Shown: one piece after another, positions 63,995 to 64,000 of the stretch
Position numbering within the stretch: position 1 is the first letter of the stretch
Layout of the letters: the number at the start of each line of letters is the position of its first letter
From: Pseudomonas paracarnis
GTDB lineage: Bacteria; Pseudomonadota; Gammaproteobacteria; Pseudomonadales; Pseudomonadaceae
DNA: 64,000 bases
Assembly (NCBI RefSeq): GCF_904063055.1
Contig: NZ_CAJFCN010000003.1
Location: 124,001 to 188,000, forward strand
Direction: 5' to 3'
Program-made: the position numbers and the translations under genes
Notes under the pieces: generated by a model
The model's input: the letters and a program-made list of their open reading frames with translations, nothing else
Told to the model about the DNA's origin: nothing
Database searches by the model: none

Positions 63995-64000
63995 ATGGCA
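63995..64000 (+). CDS. possible start of the next gene
   Basis: AAGGAAG at 63986-63992 followed by ATGGCA at the very end looks like a ribosome site and start codon. Only two codons are inside the window, so no product can be named. Confidence 0.3.

Overview
The window looks like a Pseudomonas chromosome, most likely of the P. fluorescens group. Codon use is GC-rich, the REP elements carry the typical GTGGGAGCGGGCTTGC core, and a complete pseudomonine-type siderophore locus is present in the known pmsCEAB order. The species call is an inference from gene content; no database search was possible.

Layout. (1) 1-2760: the end of a Pst phosphate transporter (pstA partial, pstB) followed by two odd passengers, a catalytically degenerate Fic-like protein and a HAD-like protein. 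(2) 3130-4989: a type I secreted RTX lipase/esterase with a clear terminator. (3) 5189-28020: a two-partner secretion / contact-dependent inhibition locus. It has a strong promoter, the outer-membrane transporter tpsB, a giant 5695-residue effector tpsA/cdiA, and a candidate zinc-ribbon immunity gene. After these comes an AT-rich graveyard of displaced toxin C-termini and immunity genes, punctuated by three full copies and one half copy of an ~88-bp MITE-like element. (4) 28185-51423: a pseudomonine siderophore island. pmsCEAB runs leftward. pmsD and pmsF run rightward and pmsG leftward. An ECF sigma factor, two YbtP/YbtQ-like ABC half-transporters, a FecCD-type permease pair, an ATPase, a binding lipoprotein and a TonB-dependent receptor follow, with Fur-box-like sites at the three control points. 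(5) 51633-64000: housekeeping and accessory genes. These are tRNA-Leu(UAA), a coiled-coil protein, a DinB-like protein, a DUF533/TerB-like protein, an outer-membrane-like protein, a small SLOG-like protein, mgtA, a LysE exporter, a BIME/REP array, arsRBC and azlCD.

How parts work together. In the siderophore island PmsC and PmsB make salicylate, PmsA makes histamine and PmsF N-hydroxylates it. PmsE activates and carries salicylate, PmsD (Cy-Cy-A) handles threonine and oxazoline formation, and PmsG (carrier plus condensation) releases the product with N-hydroxyhistamine. The carrier motif of PmsD has lost its serine, so the PmsG carrier is the likely threonine-loading site. In the CDI locus the effector C-terminus and the orphan module downstream share ~700 bp of homologous pre-toxin sequence, so a single recombination event could swap the toxin. 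The MITE-like repeats sit exactly at the edges of several module fragments. This is the most unusual structure in the window.
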